64,000 bases of DNA from Sphingopyxis sp. JAI128. Lineage in GTDB: Bacteria > Pseudomonadota > Alphaproteobacteria > Sphingomonadales > Sphingomonadaceae. Position numbers and translations under genes: made by a program. Below are positions 26,678-35,187 of the stretch, piece by piece. Below the pieces are notes generated by a model. The model made no database searches and was not told where the DNA came from. It was given only the letters and a program-made list of their open reading frames with translations. Numbering within the stretch: position 1 is the first letter of the stretch; every line of letters begins with the position of its first letter. The stretch spans positions 1 through 64,000 of the forward strand of contig NZ_JACHDA010000004.1 in NCBI RefSeq assembly GCF_014207235.1, read 5' to 3'.

Positions 26678-28212
26678 GCGAAGACCCCATGGATATACCA
26701 GCGTGGGTCGGGCTTTTCGTCGTAGAGGCCGTGGCGAAAGAGCCAGAAGCGGCGGCCCTGCGCATCCTCGACGCGGTAATAGTCGCGCGTCAGTCCGCCA
26801 TTGTCGCGCCGCCGCCACCATTCGGCGGCGATGCGCTCGGGACCTTCGTAGCGGCGCACCGCATGCGCCTGCCGGCGCCAGCGGAACCGGTGCGGGGGGC
26901 CGTCGGGCACCTCGGCGATCACCTCGATCGGCTGCGGCGGGTCGAAAAGATGAAAGGGGCGCGTCGGCGGCTCGCCGGGTTCGGGCGCCTGCCAGGGCAG
27001 CGGTGCGGGTGCGTCGATCGCGGGGAGTTCGAGCTGCGCCTGCTCGGGAATATGCGTGTCGGCGGGGCGCAGCCGTCGTACCCGCCCGCGCCCAAGCCGC
27101 GTCGCAAGCCGGTCGGCGAGCTCGTCGATCGCGGCCTCCTTCACCGCGCCGCCCTCGAGTCCCAGTTGACTCGCGCCGAGCGTCTCGATCCGCGGCACCG
27201 CGAGACGGATCATGTCGAAGCCGAAACCGGGATCAAGCGGGTCGGCGAGGCCGTCCAGGCGCTCGGCGAACAGGCGCATGACAAGGCCGGCGTCGCGCGT
27301 CGGATGGCCGGTCTCGATCGCGATGTCCCGCGCGAGGCCGTCGCTGCGAAAGAAGGTCGCGCGGAAAGAGCGCCCGCCCTTGCCGCGTTCGGCGAGATCC
27401 CCGATCGCTTCGCCAACGAGTTCGGCAAGGATTTTGGCGGCGTGCGCGGTGCTGCCGAGCGGTTCGGCAAAGCGGCGTTCGGCGACCACCGGCGGCGGCG
27501 GCACACGCGGGTCGAGCGGGCTCGGCGCGTCGCCCATTATCCGCCGCAGCGCCATCGCGGCGTCGGCGCCGAAGCGCGCGGCGAGGTTCGCCATCGGCCG
27601 GCCCGCAAGGTCGCCGATCGTCTTCAACCCTGCGCGGACGAGCGCAGTCGTCTCCTCGGCTTCGAGTTCGAGCGCGGCGACGGGCAGACGGCGGATCGCG
27701 CTGGTCTCGTCGGGGGCGGGACGCGCCTGATAGCGCGCGAGCGCGCGCGCGGCGTCGGCGGTCGGGCCGAGCGCGTGGCGCAGCGTCATGCCGAGCCTTG
27801 CAAAGCGTCCTTCGATATCGGCGACCACGCCCGCCTCGCCGCCCAGCAGATGCGCGGCCCCCGCGATGTCGAGGATCAGTCCGTCGGGTGCGTCGAGTGC
27901 GACGAGCGGCGTATAGCGCGCGCAACCCTGTGCGAGCCGGTCGAGCCAGTCCTGATCGAGTACCGGATCGTGCGGCACGATCATAAGCTCGCCGAGCTGC
28001 GCGCGCGCGTCGGCGAGCGGCATGCCGGGCCGCAGCCCGACCGCGAGCGCCGCCGCGTCGACGCTCGCGAGCCGCATCGCGCCGCGTCGCTTCTCGGCGA
28101 AGACAAGCGGAGCGTCAGGCCGCCGCGGCGCCGTGCGAAGCCATCGCTCGGCGGGCAGGAAGGGGAAGAAGAGCGCCAGATAGCGCCGTTTCCCGGAAAG
28201 ATTGTTCATCAT
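26674..28212 (-). CDS. imuB: Mutagenesis protein ImuB, inactive Y-family polymerase
   Basis: About 512 residues. The N-terminal part (RRYLALFFPFLPAERWLR) and the fold through about residue 350 resemble Y-family polymerases. ImuB proteins generally lack the catalytic acidic residues and act as the hub that binds the beta clamp, ImuA and DnaE2. QAQLELPA near residue 435 could be a clamp-binding peptide (inference). The frame overlaps the imuA end by 98 bases. ATG codons at 28212 and 28209 are both possible starts, and the overlap suggests tight coupling. Confidence 0.9.
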   Translation of the reverse strand: MMNNLSGKRRYLALFFPFLPAERWLRTAPRRPDAPLVFAEKRRGAMRLASVDAAALAVGLRPGMPLADARAQLGELMIVPHDPVLDQDWLDRLAQGCARYTPLVALDAPDGLILDIAGAAHLLGGEAGVVADIEGRFARLGMTLRHALGPTADAARALARYQARPAPDETSAIRRLPVAALELEAEETTALVRAGLKTIGDLAGRPMANLAARFGADAAMALRRIMGDAPSPLDPRVPPPPVVAERRFAEPLGSTAHAAKILAELVGEAIGDLAERGKGGRSFRATFFRSDGLARDIAIETGHPTRDAGLVMRLFAERLDGLADPLDPGFGFDMIRLAVPRIETLGASQLGLEGGAVKEAAIDELADRLATRLGRGRVRRLRPADTHIPEQAQLELPAIDAPAPLPWQAPEPGEPPTRPFHLFDPPQPIEVIAEVPDGPPHRFRWRRQAHAVRRYEGPERIAAEWWRRRDNGGLTRDYYRVEDAQGRRFWLFRHGLYDEKPDPRWYIHGVFA

Positions 28213-28903
28213 GGTTCCAGTCCAGTCGCCAGCGCGTCCCCGCGGGGCCGCCGCGCCAGCGCAGCAGTTCGAGGTCGAAGGCGGGGGCGCCGGGGGCATC
28301 GGCCGCGAGCGCGTGCGAGGGCCCGGCGGCGACGCTCCAGCGCGTTTCGGCGACGCTCGGCGTCGGCACGGCATTCAGGCGGAGCATCAGCAAGGTCGTG
28401 CCCGCATCGCGTGCGCCAAGCGCGAGCCGGCGCCCGGCGGTCAGATCGAGCAAGGGGAATTTGCCCCAGCTTTCGACGATCACCGCCGCCGACCCGGCGC
28501 AGCGGATCGCGTCGTTCGCGCAGGCGAGCAGCATTTTGGGATCGGCGGTTTCGACGAGCAGCAGCCGGTCGGGGTCGCCGCCAAGTTCGGCGATGCCGGG
28601 GGCATAGATGCGGCCGCTGCGCTTGTTCGCGTCGGTGGTCCGCAGCCAGATCAGCGGCGCCTTGCCCGGGGCGCGCAGCGCGACCAGCGCGGCGAAGGCG
28701 GCGGCGCTCGTTGCATCGAGCGCGTCGGCGGCAAAAAATTCATGGATGCGCCCGATCGCGAGTCCACCATGGAGCGCGTCGTCGAAGCGCGCGTGCCCGC
28801 TCGCCAGCCAGCCTTCGGCCCGGTGGCTTTCCACGCCGTCGCTGGCGGCGATCCGGGCGATGCGTTGGCGCAGCCCGGCGAGAGGGTGAGACGACTCGCG
28901 CAT
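28115..28903 (-). CDS. imuA: Mutagenesis protein ImuA
   Basis: A 262-residue RecA/SulA-like protein of the SOS mutasome. It begins MRESSHPLAGLRQRIARIAA. GGLAIGRIHEFFAADALDA matches the ImuA region before the degraded P-loop. The open frame extends far upstream, but the ATG at 28901-28903 is the first start after the LexA box. It is the first gene of imuA-imuB-dnaE2. Confidence 0.9.
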   Translation of the reverse strand: MRESSHPLAGLRQRIARIAASDGVESHRAEGWLASGHARFDDALHGGLAIGRIHEFFAADALDATSAAAFAALVALRAPGKAPLIWLRTTDANKRSGRIYAPGIAELGGDPDRLLLVETADPKMLLACANDAIRCAGSAAVIVESWGKFPLLDLTAGRRLALGARDAGTTLLMLRLNAVPTPSVAETRWSVAAGPSHALAADAPGAPAFDLELLRWRGGPAGTRWRLDWNHDEQSFRETALSGALLPLPARRAMASHGAAAA

Positions 28904-28908
28904 ATTTT

Positions 28909-28923
28909 GTTCCTGATATGTTC
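28909..28923. promoter_or_regulatory. LexA (SOS) box of the imuA operon
   Basis: GTTC at 28909-28912 and GTTC at 28920-28923 are separated by exactly 7 bases. This is the alphaproteobacterial LexA operator GTTC-N7-GTTC. It ends 6 bases before the imuA start codon, so LexA would block the operon until DNA damage. Confidence 0.9.
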
Positions 28924-28976
28924 TATTAGCGCGCGAGTGCGGGCGATTGTCAAGGAGAGTCCGCCACAGCCCTATC

Positions 28977-29040
28977 GTCCCCGGACTTGATCCGGGTCCA
29001 TTCTGCCGACGTCGCAATGGATGCCGACTCCGGTCCAGAA
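28977..29040. repeat. Intergenic palindromic repeat copy
   Basis: CCCCGGACTTGATCCGGG opens a repeat whose other arm reads CCGGTCCAG near 29030, with CCATTCTGCCGACGTC between. It is a diverged copy of the element seen at 58233-58307 and 41661-41685. It lies between the ends of the imuA promoter region and the efflux gene at 29043. Confidence 0.65.
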
Positions 29041-29042
29041 GG

Positions 29043-30443
29043 TTAGGGCGCTGCCGTTCCCGCGCTGCTGTCGCCGCCCAAGGCGCGGAACAAGGCGATT
29101 CGCGTGCTGACGAGCAGCAACTGCGTGCCGATCTCGCTCCGCCGCGCCGCATAGAGGCTGCGCTGGGCATCGAGGCTCGACAGGAAGCTGTCGACGCCGC
29201 CCCTGTAGCGCGCGTCGGCGAGCGTCGCGGTGTCGGCGGCGGCGTCGCTATTCGCCGCTGCGGCGCGTACGCGTTCGGAGATTGTGCCTTGCACCGCGAG
29301 CGCGTCGGCTACCTCGCGAAACGCCGTCTGGATCGCGCCTTCATAGCCCGCGAGCGCGGCATCGCGCTGCGCTTCGCTGATCGCAACCCCGGCGCGGCGC
29401 CCGCCGGCGTCGAAGATCGTCGCCGTCGCGTCGCCGCCCGCCGACCAGTTGAACGACCCGCGATCGAACAGGCTGGAGAGCGCATCGCTCGCGAAACCGA
29501 GCAAGCCGGTGAGCGAGATCGACGGAAAAAGCGCCGCGCGCGCGACGCCGATATCGGCGTTGGCGGCGCGCAGGGCATATTCGGCCTCGATCACGTCGGG
29601 ACGGCGCAGCAATATTTCGGAGTTCACCCCGGCGGGCAGCGCGACGATCGCCGGCGTGACCTCGGCAAGACTCGCCGGCAGCAGCGCGCGGTCGACCTCG
29701 GCGCCGACGAGCAGGCGGATGAGATTTTCGTCCTGCGCGAGCGCGGTCTGCTGCTGCGCGATCGCATCCTCGGCGGTCGCGAGGATCTGCTCGGCCTGGC
29801 GCAGGTCGGTGCGCGGCGCGACGCCGCCGTCGAGCCGCGCTTTGGTCAGCCGCACGCTTTCGCGCGCGTTGGCGGCGGTATCCTCGGCGATCTTGAGCAG
29901 GTCGCGGTCTGCGCCATAGCTCGCCCAGGCGTCGGCGAGGCTGGCGATCAGCGCGACGCGCACGGTGCGCGTCGCCGCCTCGGTCGCGAGCGCGCGGTTG
30001 CGGTCGGCCTCGGTCGCATTGGCGAGGCGGCTGAACAAATCGAGTTCGAAGGCGGTGACACCGCCACGCAGCGAGAAATCGCCGCTGCCATTTCCATCGC
30101 CGCTACCGTCCGAATAGCCCGCGCCCGCCGTCACGCCGATTTCGGGAAATTGCCCCGATCGCGTGACGCGCACCTGCGCGCGCGCCGCGGCGACATTGGC
30201 ATAGGCGGTGCGCAGGTCGCGATTGTTGGCAAGCGCCTGTTCGGTCAGCGCCTGAAGCCGTGGGTCGGTGAAAACGCTCTTATAGGAGAGGATCGGCAGC
30301 GCCGCCTCGTTCTGGAGCAGATAAGCGTCGCCGACGGGCCAGCTTTGCGGCACTGGCGGCGCCGGCAGCTCCGTCTTTGGCGCGAGCGAGCAGCCGCCGA
30401 GCGCGAACGCGCCGGCGAGGAGAAGCGTGCGAATGCGGGTCAT
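29043..30443 (-). CDS. Outer membrane efflux lipoprotein, NodT/OprM family
   Basis: 466 residues. A lipoprotein signal peptide ends at C18 (AFALGGCSL). Two repeated outer-membrane efflux domains follow (about 60-250 and 270-455), with LRTAYANVAAARAQVRVTRS and NADIGVARAALFPSISLTGL. It forms the trimeric tunnel of an RND pump. The ATG overlaps the permease stop by 4 bases, which identifies the pump it belongs to. Confidence 0.92.
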   Translation of the reverse strand: MTRIRTLLLAGAFALGGCSLAPKTELPAPPVPQSWPVGDAYLLQNEAALPILSYKSVFTDPRLQALTEQALANNRDLRTAYANVAAARAQVRVTRSGQFPEIGVTAGAGYSDGSGDGNGSGDFSLRGGVTAFELDLFSRLANATEADRNRALATEAATRTVRVALIASLADAWASYGADRDLLKIAEDTAANARESVRLTKARLDGGVAPRTDLRQAEQILATAEDAIAQQQTALAQDENLIRLLVGAEVDRALLPASLAEVTPAIVALPAGVNSEILLRRPDVIEAEYALRAANADIGVARAALFPSISLTGLLGFASDALSSLFDRGSFNWSAGGDATATIFDAGGRRAGVAISEAQRDAALAGYEGAIQTAFREVADALAVQGTISERVRAAAANSDAAADTATLADARYRGGVDSFLSSLDAQRSLYAARRSEIGTQLLLVSTRIALFRALGGDSSAGTAAP

Positions 30444-33400
30444 GCCGGCACCTCGGCGGCGCCATCGTCCTTCTTCTTGCCGAAGCGCGCGCGCATTGCG
30501 GCGAGGCCGTCGCGCACGCCGCGGCGGACGAGGACAAAGAAGAGCGGGATGAAGAAGATCGCGAGGAAGGCGGCGGTGAGCATACCGCCGATCACCGACG
30601 TGCCGATCGCGACGCGGCTGTTCGCGCCCGCGCCGGTCGCGATCGCCAGCGGCAGAACCCCGAAAATGAAGGCAAAGCTCGTCATCAGGATCGGCCGCAG
30701 GCGGATCCGCGCCGCGTCGACTGCTGCCTCGATCACGCGCTTGCCCTTTTTCTCTTCCTGTTCGGCGAATTCGATCATCAGGATCGCATTTTTAGCGGCG
30801 AGCCCCATTGTCGTGAGCAGGCCGATCTGGAGATAAACGTCGTTTTCGAGCCCGCGCAGATTCACCGCGAACACCGCGCCGATCAACCCCAGCGGAATGA
30901 CGCACAGCACCGCGAGCGGGATCGACCAGCTTTCATAGAGTGCGGCCAGGCAGAGGAAGATGACGAGCAGCGACAGGCCGTAGAGCAGGGGCGCCTGCCC
31001 CGACGAGAGGCGCTCCTGATAGGAAGAGCCCGACCAGGCGACGCTGGTTCCGGGGATTTCGCTTGCCATGCGCTCCATCTCGTCCATCGCCTCGCCCGAG
31101 CTGGTGCCCGCTGCGGGCTGGCCGGAGATTTCGAAGGCGGGCACGCCCTGAAAGCGCGAACTGCTGCTCGGCGTCGTCGACCAGCCGGTCCGCGCAAAGG
31201 CCGAGAAAGGCGACATTTCGCCATCGGCCGAACGGACGAACCATTGCCCGAGATCTTCGGGTTTGGAGCGATAGGGGGCATCGCCCTGCACATAGACGCG
31301 CTTGACGCGCCCCTTGTCGATGAAGTCGTTGACATATCGACCGCCCCACGCGGTCGCGAGCGTCGAATTCACGTCGGCATTGTCGATGCCATAGGCCGTC
31401 AGCCGCTGCGTATCGACGTCGATCTTCAGCGTCGCGACATCGGGCAGGTCGGACAGGCGCACCGACGTCAGCTTCGGATTGTCGTTCGCCATCGCGAGCA
31501 GGCGGTCGCGCGCCTTGGCGAATTCGGCGCGGTTCATTCCGCTGCGGTTCTGAAGCTGCATCGTGAAGCCCGACGAATCGCCGAGGCCGCGCACCGCGCC
31601 CGGGACGAGCGCAAAAATCTGCGCGTCGCGCAGACCGCTCAGTGCCTTGCGCGCCCGATCGACAATCGCATCGGCGGTATTTTCCCTGCCCGGCCGGTCA
31701 TCCCAATGGGTGAGGTTCACATAGCCCTGGCCGGTATTCTGTCCCGCCGCCGCGCCGCCGCCGCCGCCCGCGATCAGGAACAGCGTCTGGATGTTCGCTT
31801 TCTCCTGCGTCAGCAGATATTTTTCGATCTCGTCGCGCACCTCGAGCGTGCGCGCCTGCGTCGCGCCGGCGGGCAGGCGGAACTGGACTGCGACGCGCCC
31901 CTGATCCTCGTTGGGCAGGAAACCGCCCGGCAGGCGCAGGAACAGGAACACGAGCGCGGCGAGCAGCAGCAGATAAAGGCCGAGGAAGAGCCATTTGCGG
32001 TCGACGACCTTGGTCACGCTGCCGACATAGCGGGAGACCGAATGGTCGAAGCGCGTGTTGAAGCCGTTTTTCGCGCGTTCGAGGAAGGCGCGGACGCGCG
32101 GAAAGCGCCCGCCGCCCGCTGCCCCCTCGGCGTGGCTCTTCGGCTTGAGCAGGGTCGACGTCAGCGCGGGGCTCAGGATCAGCGCGACGAGCACCGACAG
32201 CATCATCGCCGAAATGATGGTGACCGAGAATTGACGATAGATGACGCCGGTCGATCCGCCGAAAAAGGCCATCGGCAGGAACACCGCCGACAGCACGAGC
32301 GCGATCGCGATCAGCGCGACCTGCAATTCCTGCATCGACCGGATCGTCGCCTCGCGCGCCGACATGCCGGGATTTTCCTCCATCAATCGCTCGACATTCT
32401 CGACCACGACGATCGCATCGTCGACGAGCAGCCCGATCGCGAGCGTCAGCCCGAACAGCGTCAGCGTGTTGATGCTGAATCCCGCCATGTAGAAGATGCC
32501 GAAGGTGCCGAGCAGCACGACAGGCACCGCGATCGCGGGGATCAGCACCGCGCGCCAGCTTTGCAGGAAGACGAACATCACGAGGATGACGAGCAGGATC
32601 GCCTCGAACAGCGATTTCTGCACCTCGCTGACCGACAGCTTGATGAAGGCCGTGGAGTCGTTGGCATAGCTGTAGGTCAGGCCATCCGGGAAATTGGCGG
32701 CAAGTTCCTCCATCCGCGCCTTGACCCGGTCGGCGGTTTCGAGCGCGTCCGATCCCGGCGACAGCGAGATCGACATGCCGGCGCCCGGATGCCCGTTGAT
32801 ACGGACGATCGCGCTGTAATTTTCGGCGCCGATCTCCACCCGCGCGACATCCTTGATGCGCACCGTCGATCCGTCGGGCAGCGTCTTGAGGACGATATTC
32901 TCGAACTCTTCGACCGTCTGCATGCGCGACTGGGCGGTCACCGTCGCATTGAGCATCTGGCCTTCGGGCGCCGGCAGGCCGCCGACGTCGCCCGCCGCGA
33001 CCTCGCTATTCTGTGCGCTGATCGCCGCGATCACATCGCCGGGCATCAGCGACACTGCGGTAAGACGCCGCGGGTCGAGCCAGATGCGCATCGCGTGCGG
33101 CGATCCGAACACATTGACCTCGCCGACGCCATCGACGCGCGACAGCGGGTCCTGGATGTTCGACGACAGGAAATCGGCGACGTCGGGGAAGGACCGGGTG
33201 TCGGTGGTGTCGTAGACGCCGACGAGCAGCAGCGTGTCCGAGTTCGACTTGGTGACGCGCACGCCCTGTTGCTGCACCTGTTGCGGCAGGCGCGAGATCG
33301 CCGACTGGATCTTGTTCTGTACCTGTACCTGCGCGATGTCGGGATCGGTGCCCTTTTCAAAGATTGCGGTGATGTTCGCCTGCCCGCGCGAACTCGATTG

Positions 33401-33640
33401 CGAACTGAAATAAAGGAGGCCGTCGATCCCCGTCAGCTGCTGCTCGAGCACCTGCGTGACGCTGTTCTCGATCGTTTCGGCCGACGCGCCGGGATAGCTC
33501 GCACGGATATTGACCTGCGCCGGCGCGATGTCGGGATATTGCTCGATCGGCAGCGAAAAGAGCGCGCCCGCGCCGCCGAGCATGACGATGATCGCCAGCA
33601 CCCACGCAAAGATCGGCCGGTTGATGAAAAGGCGTGACAT
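30440..33640 (-). CDS. RND multidrug efflux permease, AcrB/MexB (HAE1) type
   Basis: 1066 residues with twelve membrane segments and two large periplasmic loops. It starts MSRLFINRPIFAWVLAIIVM, and PIEQYPDIAPAQVNIRASYP follows as in AcrB. The paired proton-relay aspartates lie in GLLVDDAIVVVENVERLMEE near residue 407. Residues such as ITAIFEKGTDPDIAQVQVQN match the porter domain. Substrates cannot be read from sequence. It is the central gene of a three-gene operon and has no adjacent TetR-type regulator. Confidence 0.94.
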   Translation of the reverse strand: MSRLFINRPIFAWVLAIIVMLGGAGALFSLPIEQYPDIAPAQVNIRASYPGASAETIENSVTQVLEQQLTGIDGLLYFSSQSSSRGQANITAIFEKGTDPDIAQVQVQNKIQSAISRLPQQVQQQGVRVTKSNSDTLLLVGVYDTTDTRSFPDVADFLSSNIQDPLSRVDGVGEVNVFGSPHAMRIWLDPRRLTAVSLMPGDVIAAISAQNSEVAAGDVGGLPAPEGQMLNATVTAQSRMQTVEEFENIVLKTLPDGSTVRIKDVARVEIGAENYSAIVRINGHPGAGMSISLSPGSDALETADRVKARMEELAANFPDGLTYSYANDSTAFIKLSVSEVQKSLFEAILLVILVMFVFLQSWRAVLIPAIAVPVVLLGTFGIFYMAGFSINTLTLFGLTLAIGLLVDDAIVVVENVERLMEENPGMSAREATIRSMQELQVALIAIALVLSAVFLPMAFFGGSTGVIYRQFSVTIISAMMLSVLVALILSPALTSTLLKPKSHAEGAAGGGRFPRVRAFLERAKNGFNTRFDHSVSRYVGSVTKVVDRKWLFLGLYLLLLAALVFLFLRLPGGFLPNEDQGRVAVQFRLPAGATQARTLEVRDEIEKYLLTQEKANIQTLFLIAGGGGGAAAGQNTGQGYVNLTHWDDRPGRENTADAIVDRARKALSGLRDAQIFALVPGAVRGLGDSSGFTMQLQNRSGMNRAEFAKARDRLLAMANDNPKLTSVRLSDLPDVATLKIDVDTQRLTAYGIDNADVNSTLATAWGGRYVNDFIDKGRVKRVYVQGDAPYRSKPEDLGQWFVRSADGEMSPFSAFARTGWSTTPSSSSRFQGVPAFEISGQPAAGTSSGEAMDEMERMASEIPGTSVAWSGSSYQERLSSGQAPLLYGLSLLVIFLCLAALYESWSIPLAVLCVIPLGLIGAVFAVNLRGLENDVYLQIGLLTTMGLAAKNAILMIEFAEQEEKKGKRVIEAAVDAARIRLRPILMTSFAFIFGVLPLAIATGAGANSRVAIGTSVIGGMLTAAFLAIFFIPLFFVLVRRGVRDGLAAMRARFGKKKDDGAAEVPA

Positions 33641-33646
33641 CGGGCG

Positions 33647-34828
33647 CTATTGGCCCTTCGTTTCGGCGCCGCCGCCCTTGGCGCGCACGCCTACCCGCTG
33701 CGCGCTGCTCGCGGGGACGGGCCGGATCGTCGCACCCTGCCGCAGGTTTCCGATTCCCTGGGTGATCACCCGCTCGCCGGGTTTCAGCCCGTCGGTGACG
33801 ACCCAGTTCGCGCCCGAAGTGCGGTCGGCGACGATCTTGCGCCGCACCGCCTTGTCATCCTTGCCGACGAGATAGACGAAGGCCGAACCGTCGAAATCGC
33901 GCTGCACCGCCGCCTGCGGCAGCAGAATCGCCGACGGATTAACCGCCTGGTCGAACGTGGCGGTCACGAACATGCCGGGCAGCAACACGCCCTTGGGATT
34001 GGGAAAGCGCGCGCGCAGCGTCACCGTGCCGGTCGCTTCATTTACCGTGACGTCCGAAAACTGGACCGTTCCGGCGAAACCATAGGCGCTGCCGTCTTCG
34101 AGGCGCAGGCGCACCGACGCGCTGCCCGGCGCGACCCCGCCGCTTTCGATCGCCTGCCGCAGCGTGGTGAGTTCGGCGCTCGACTGCTGCATGTCGACAT
34201 ACATCGGATCGGTTTGCTGGATCACCGCGAGCGGCGTCGTCTGGCTCGCGGTGACCAGCCCGCCCGGCGTCACCAGCGAGCGCCCGATACGGCCGCTGAT
34301 CGGCGCCGTGATCGTCGCAAAGCGCAAATTGATGCGTGCGGTTTCGAGCGCTGCGCCATTCTGCGCCACCGCGGCGCGCGCCATGCGCGCCTGCGCCAGC
34401 GCGTCGGTATAATCCTGCTCGGCGACCGCCTGCATCTTGGCGAGCGGTTCGAGGCGGCGGGCGCGTTCGTCGGCCGCCTGGGCGCTGGCGCGGGCGCTGG
34501 CGAGGTTGGCGGCCGCCTGATCGACCGCGGCTCGGTACAGGCTAGGGTCGATCTGATAGAGCGGCTGGCCGGCGCGGACGAAACCGCCTTCGGTGAACAG
34601 GCGACGGCGGACCAGGCCGTTCACCTGCGGACGGACTTCGCTGGTTTCGAAAGCGACGGTGCGGCCGCCGAGCGACGTGGTCAGCGGTGCCGGCTCGACC
34701 TTGACGATCACAAAGCCGACCTCGGGCGCGCCGCGTCCGTTCTTTTCTTCTTGGGCCGAGCACGCCGCTAGCGACAGGGCGATGGCGCACAGGGCTCCCG
34801 CGCGGAGCAGCGGCCTCTTGTCCAGCAT
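33647..34828 (-). CDS. RND efflux periplasmic adaptor (membrane fusion) lipoprotein
   Basis: 393 residues. The signal peptide and lipobox end at C23 (LSLAACSAQ). Lipoyl/hairpin domains follow (VRPQVNGLVRRRLFTEGGFV then RFATITAPISGRIGRSLV). It bridges permease and outer-membrane channel. The open frame extends upstream, but the ATG at 34826-34828 gives the lipoprotein signal. It is the first gene of the operon, ending 6 bases before the permease. Confidence 0.93.
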   Translation of the reverse strand: MLDKRPLLRAGALCAIALSLAACSAQEEKNGRGAPEVGFVIVKVEPAPLTTSLGGRTVAFETSEVRPQVNGLVRRRLFTEGGFVRAGQPLYQIDPSLYRAAVDQAAANLASARASAQAADERARRLEPLAKMQAVAEQDYTDALAQARMARAAVAQNGAALETARINLRFATITAPISGRIGRSLVTPGGLVTASQTTPLAVIQQTDPMYVDMQQSSAELTTLRQAIESGGVAPGSASVRLRLEDGSAYGFAGTVQFSDVTVNEATGTVTLRARFPNPKGVLLPGMFVTATFDQAVNPSAILLPQAAVQRDFDGSAFVYLVGKDDKAVRRKIVADRTSGANWVVTDGLKPGERVITQGIGNLRQGATIRPVPASSAQRVGVRAKGGGAETKGQ

Positions 34829-34997
34829 AGGGGTCAATCTCGTTTCGGGTCGCAACGGAAGTGAGGATTTGTGCCTATTCAACCCATTGCTCCCGCGCTG
34901 GCAAGCCCAATGGATGCGTTGAGACAAATTGCGACACTTTTTTCGGAAAGGCGCAGGAAGGCGACCGCCAGGTGCAAGCCGTCATACCAATCGACAG

Positions 34998-35008
34998 TTG
35001 TCATACAA
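34998..35008. promoter_or_regulatory. Candidate GntR-type operator
   Basis: TTGTCATACAA has 4-bp inverted arms (TTGT/ACAA) with a 3-base centre, the usual form of FadR-subfamily GntR operators. A half-like copy, GTCATACCAAT, lies at 34981-34991. The site lies in the 358-bp gap between the efflux operon and the TonB receptor, 180 bases before the latter. No GntR gene is in the window, so the call is tentative. Confidence 0.3.
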
Positions 35009-35045
35009 TTATTGCTTGACATTGGATCGGTAGTTCCCGCATCAT

Positions 35046-35064
35046 TCTTGACACCGGTTACCAG
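35046..35064 (+). promoter_or_regulatory. LacI-type operator 1, upstream of the TonB receptor
   Basis: TCTTGACACCGGTTACCAG is identical over 19 bases to the site at 40744-40762 and shares GACACCGGT with the perfect palindrome at 45388-45399. The TTGACA within it may double as a -35 element. A LacI-family repressor encoded at 39563-40642 is the likely binder. The remainder of the gap 34829-35187 contains the GntR-like site and a second TTGACA at 35016-35021, but no gene. Confidence 0.7.
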
Positions 35065-35187
35065 TGCCGGACAACGAAACAGAAAATGGGATGCGCGATC
35101 AACCGGGCCGTACCGGCCTGTCATCGGACGCATCTCCGTGGGAAATCGTGGCGGGCGGGAAATCCGGCGCCGGGTGGGAGGATGAAA

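Noticed and set aside
30377-33637. Plus-strand open frame of about 1086 codons across the efflux permease
   Set aside because: It mirrors the AcrB-type gene on the minus strand. High GC leaves the opposite frame free of stops; the peptide is low-complexity and basic.
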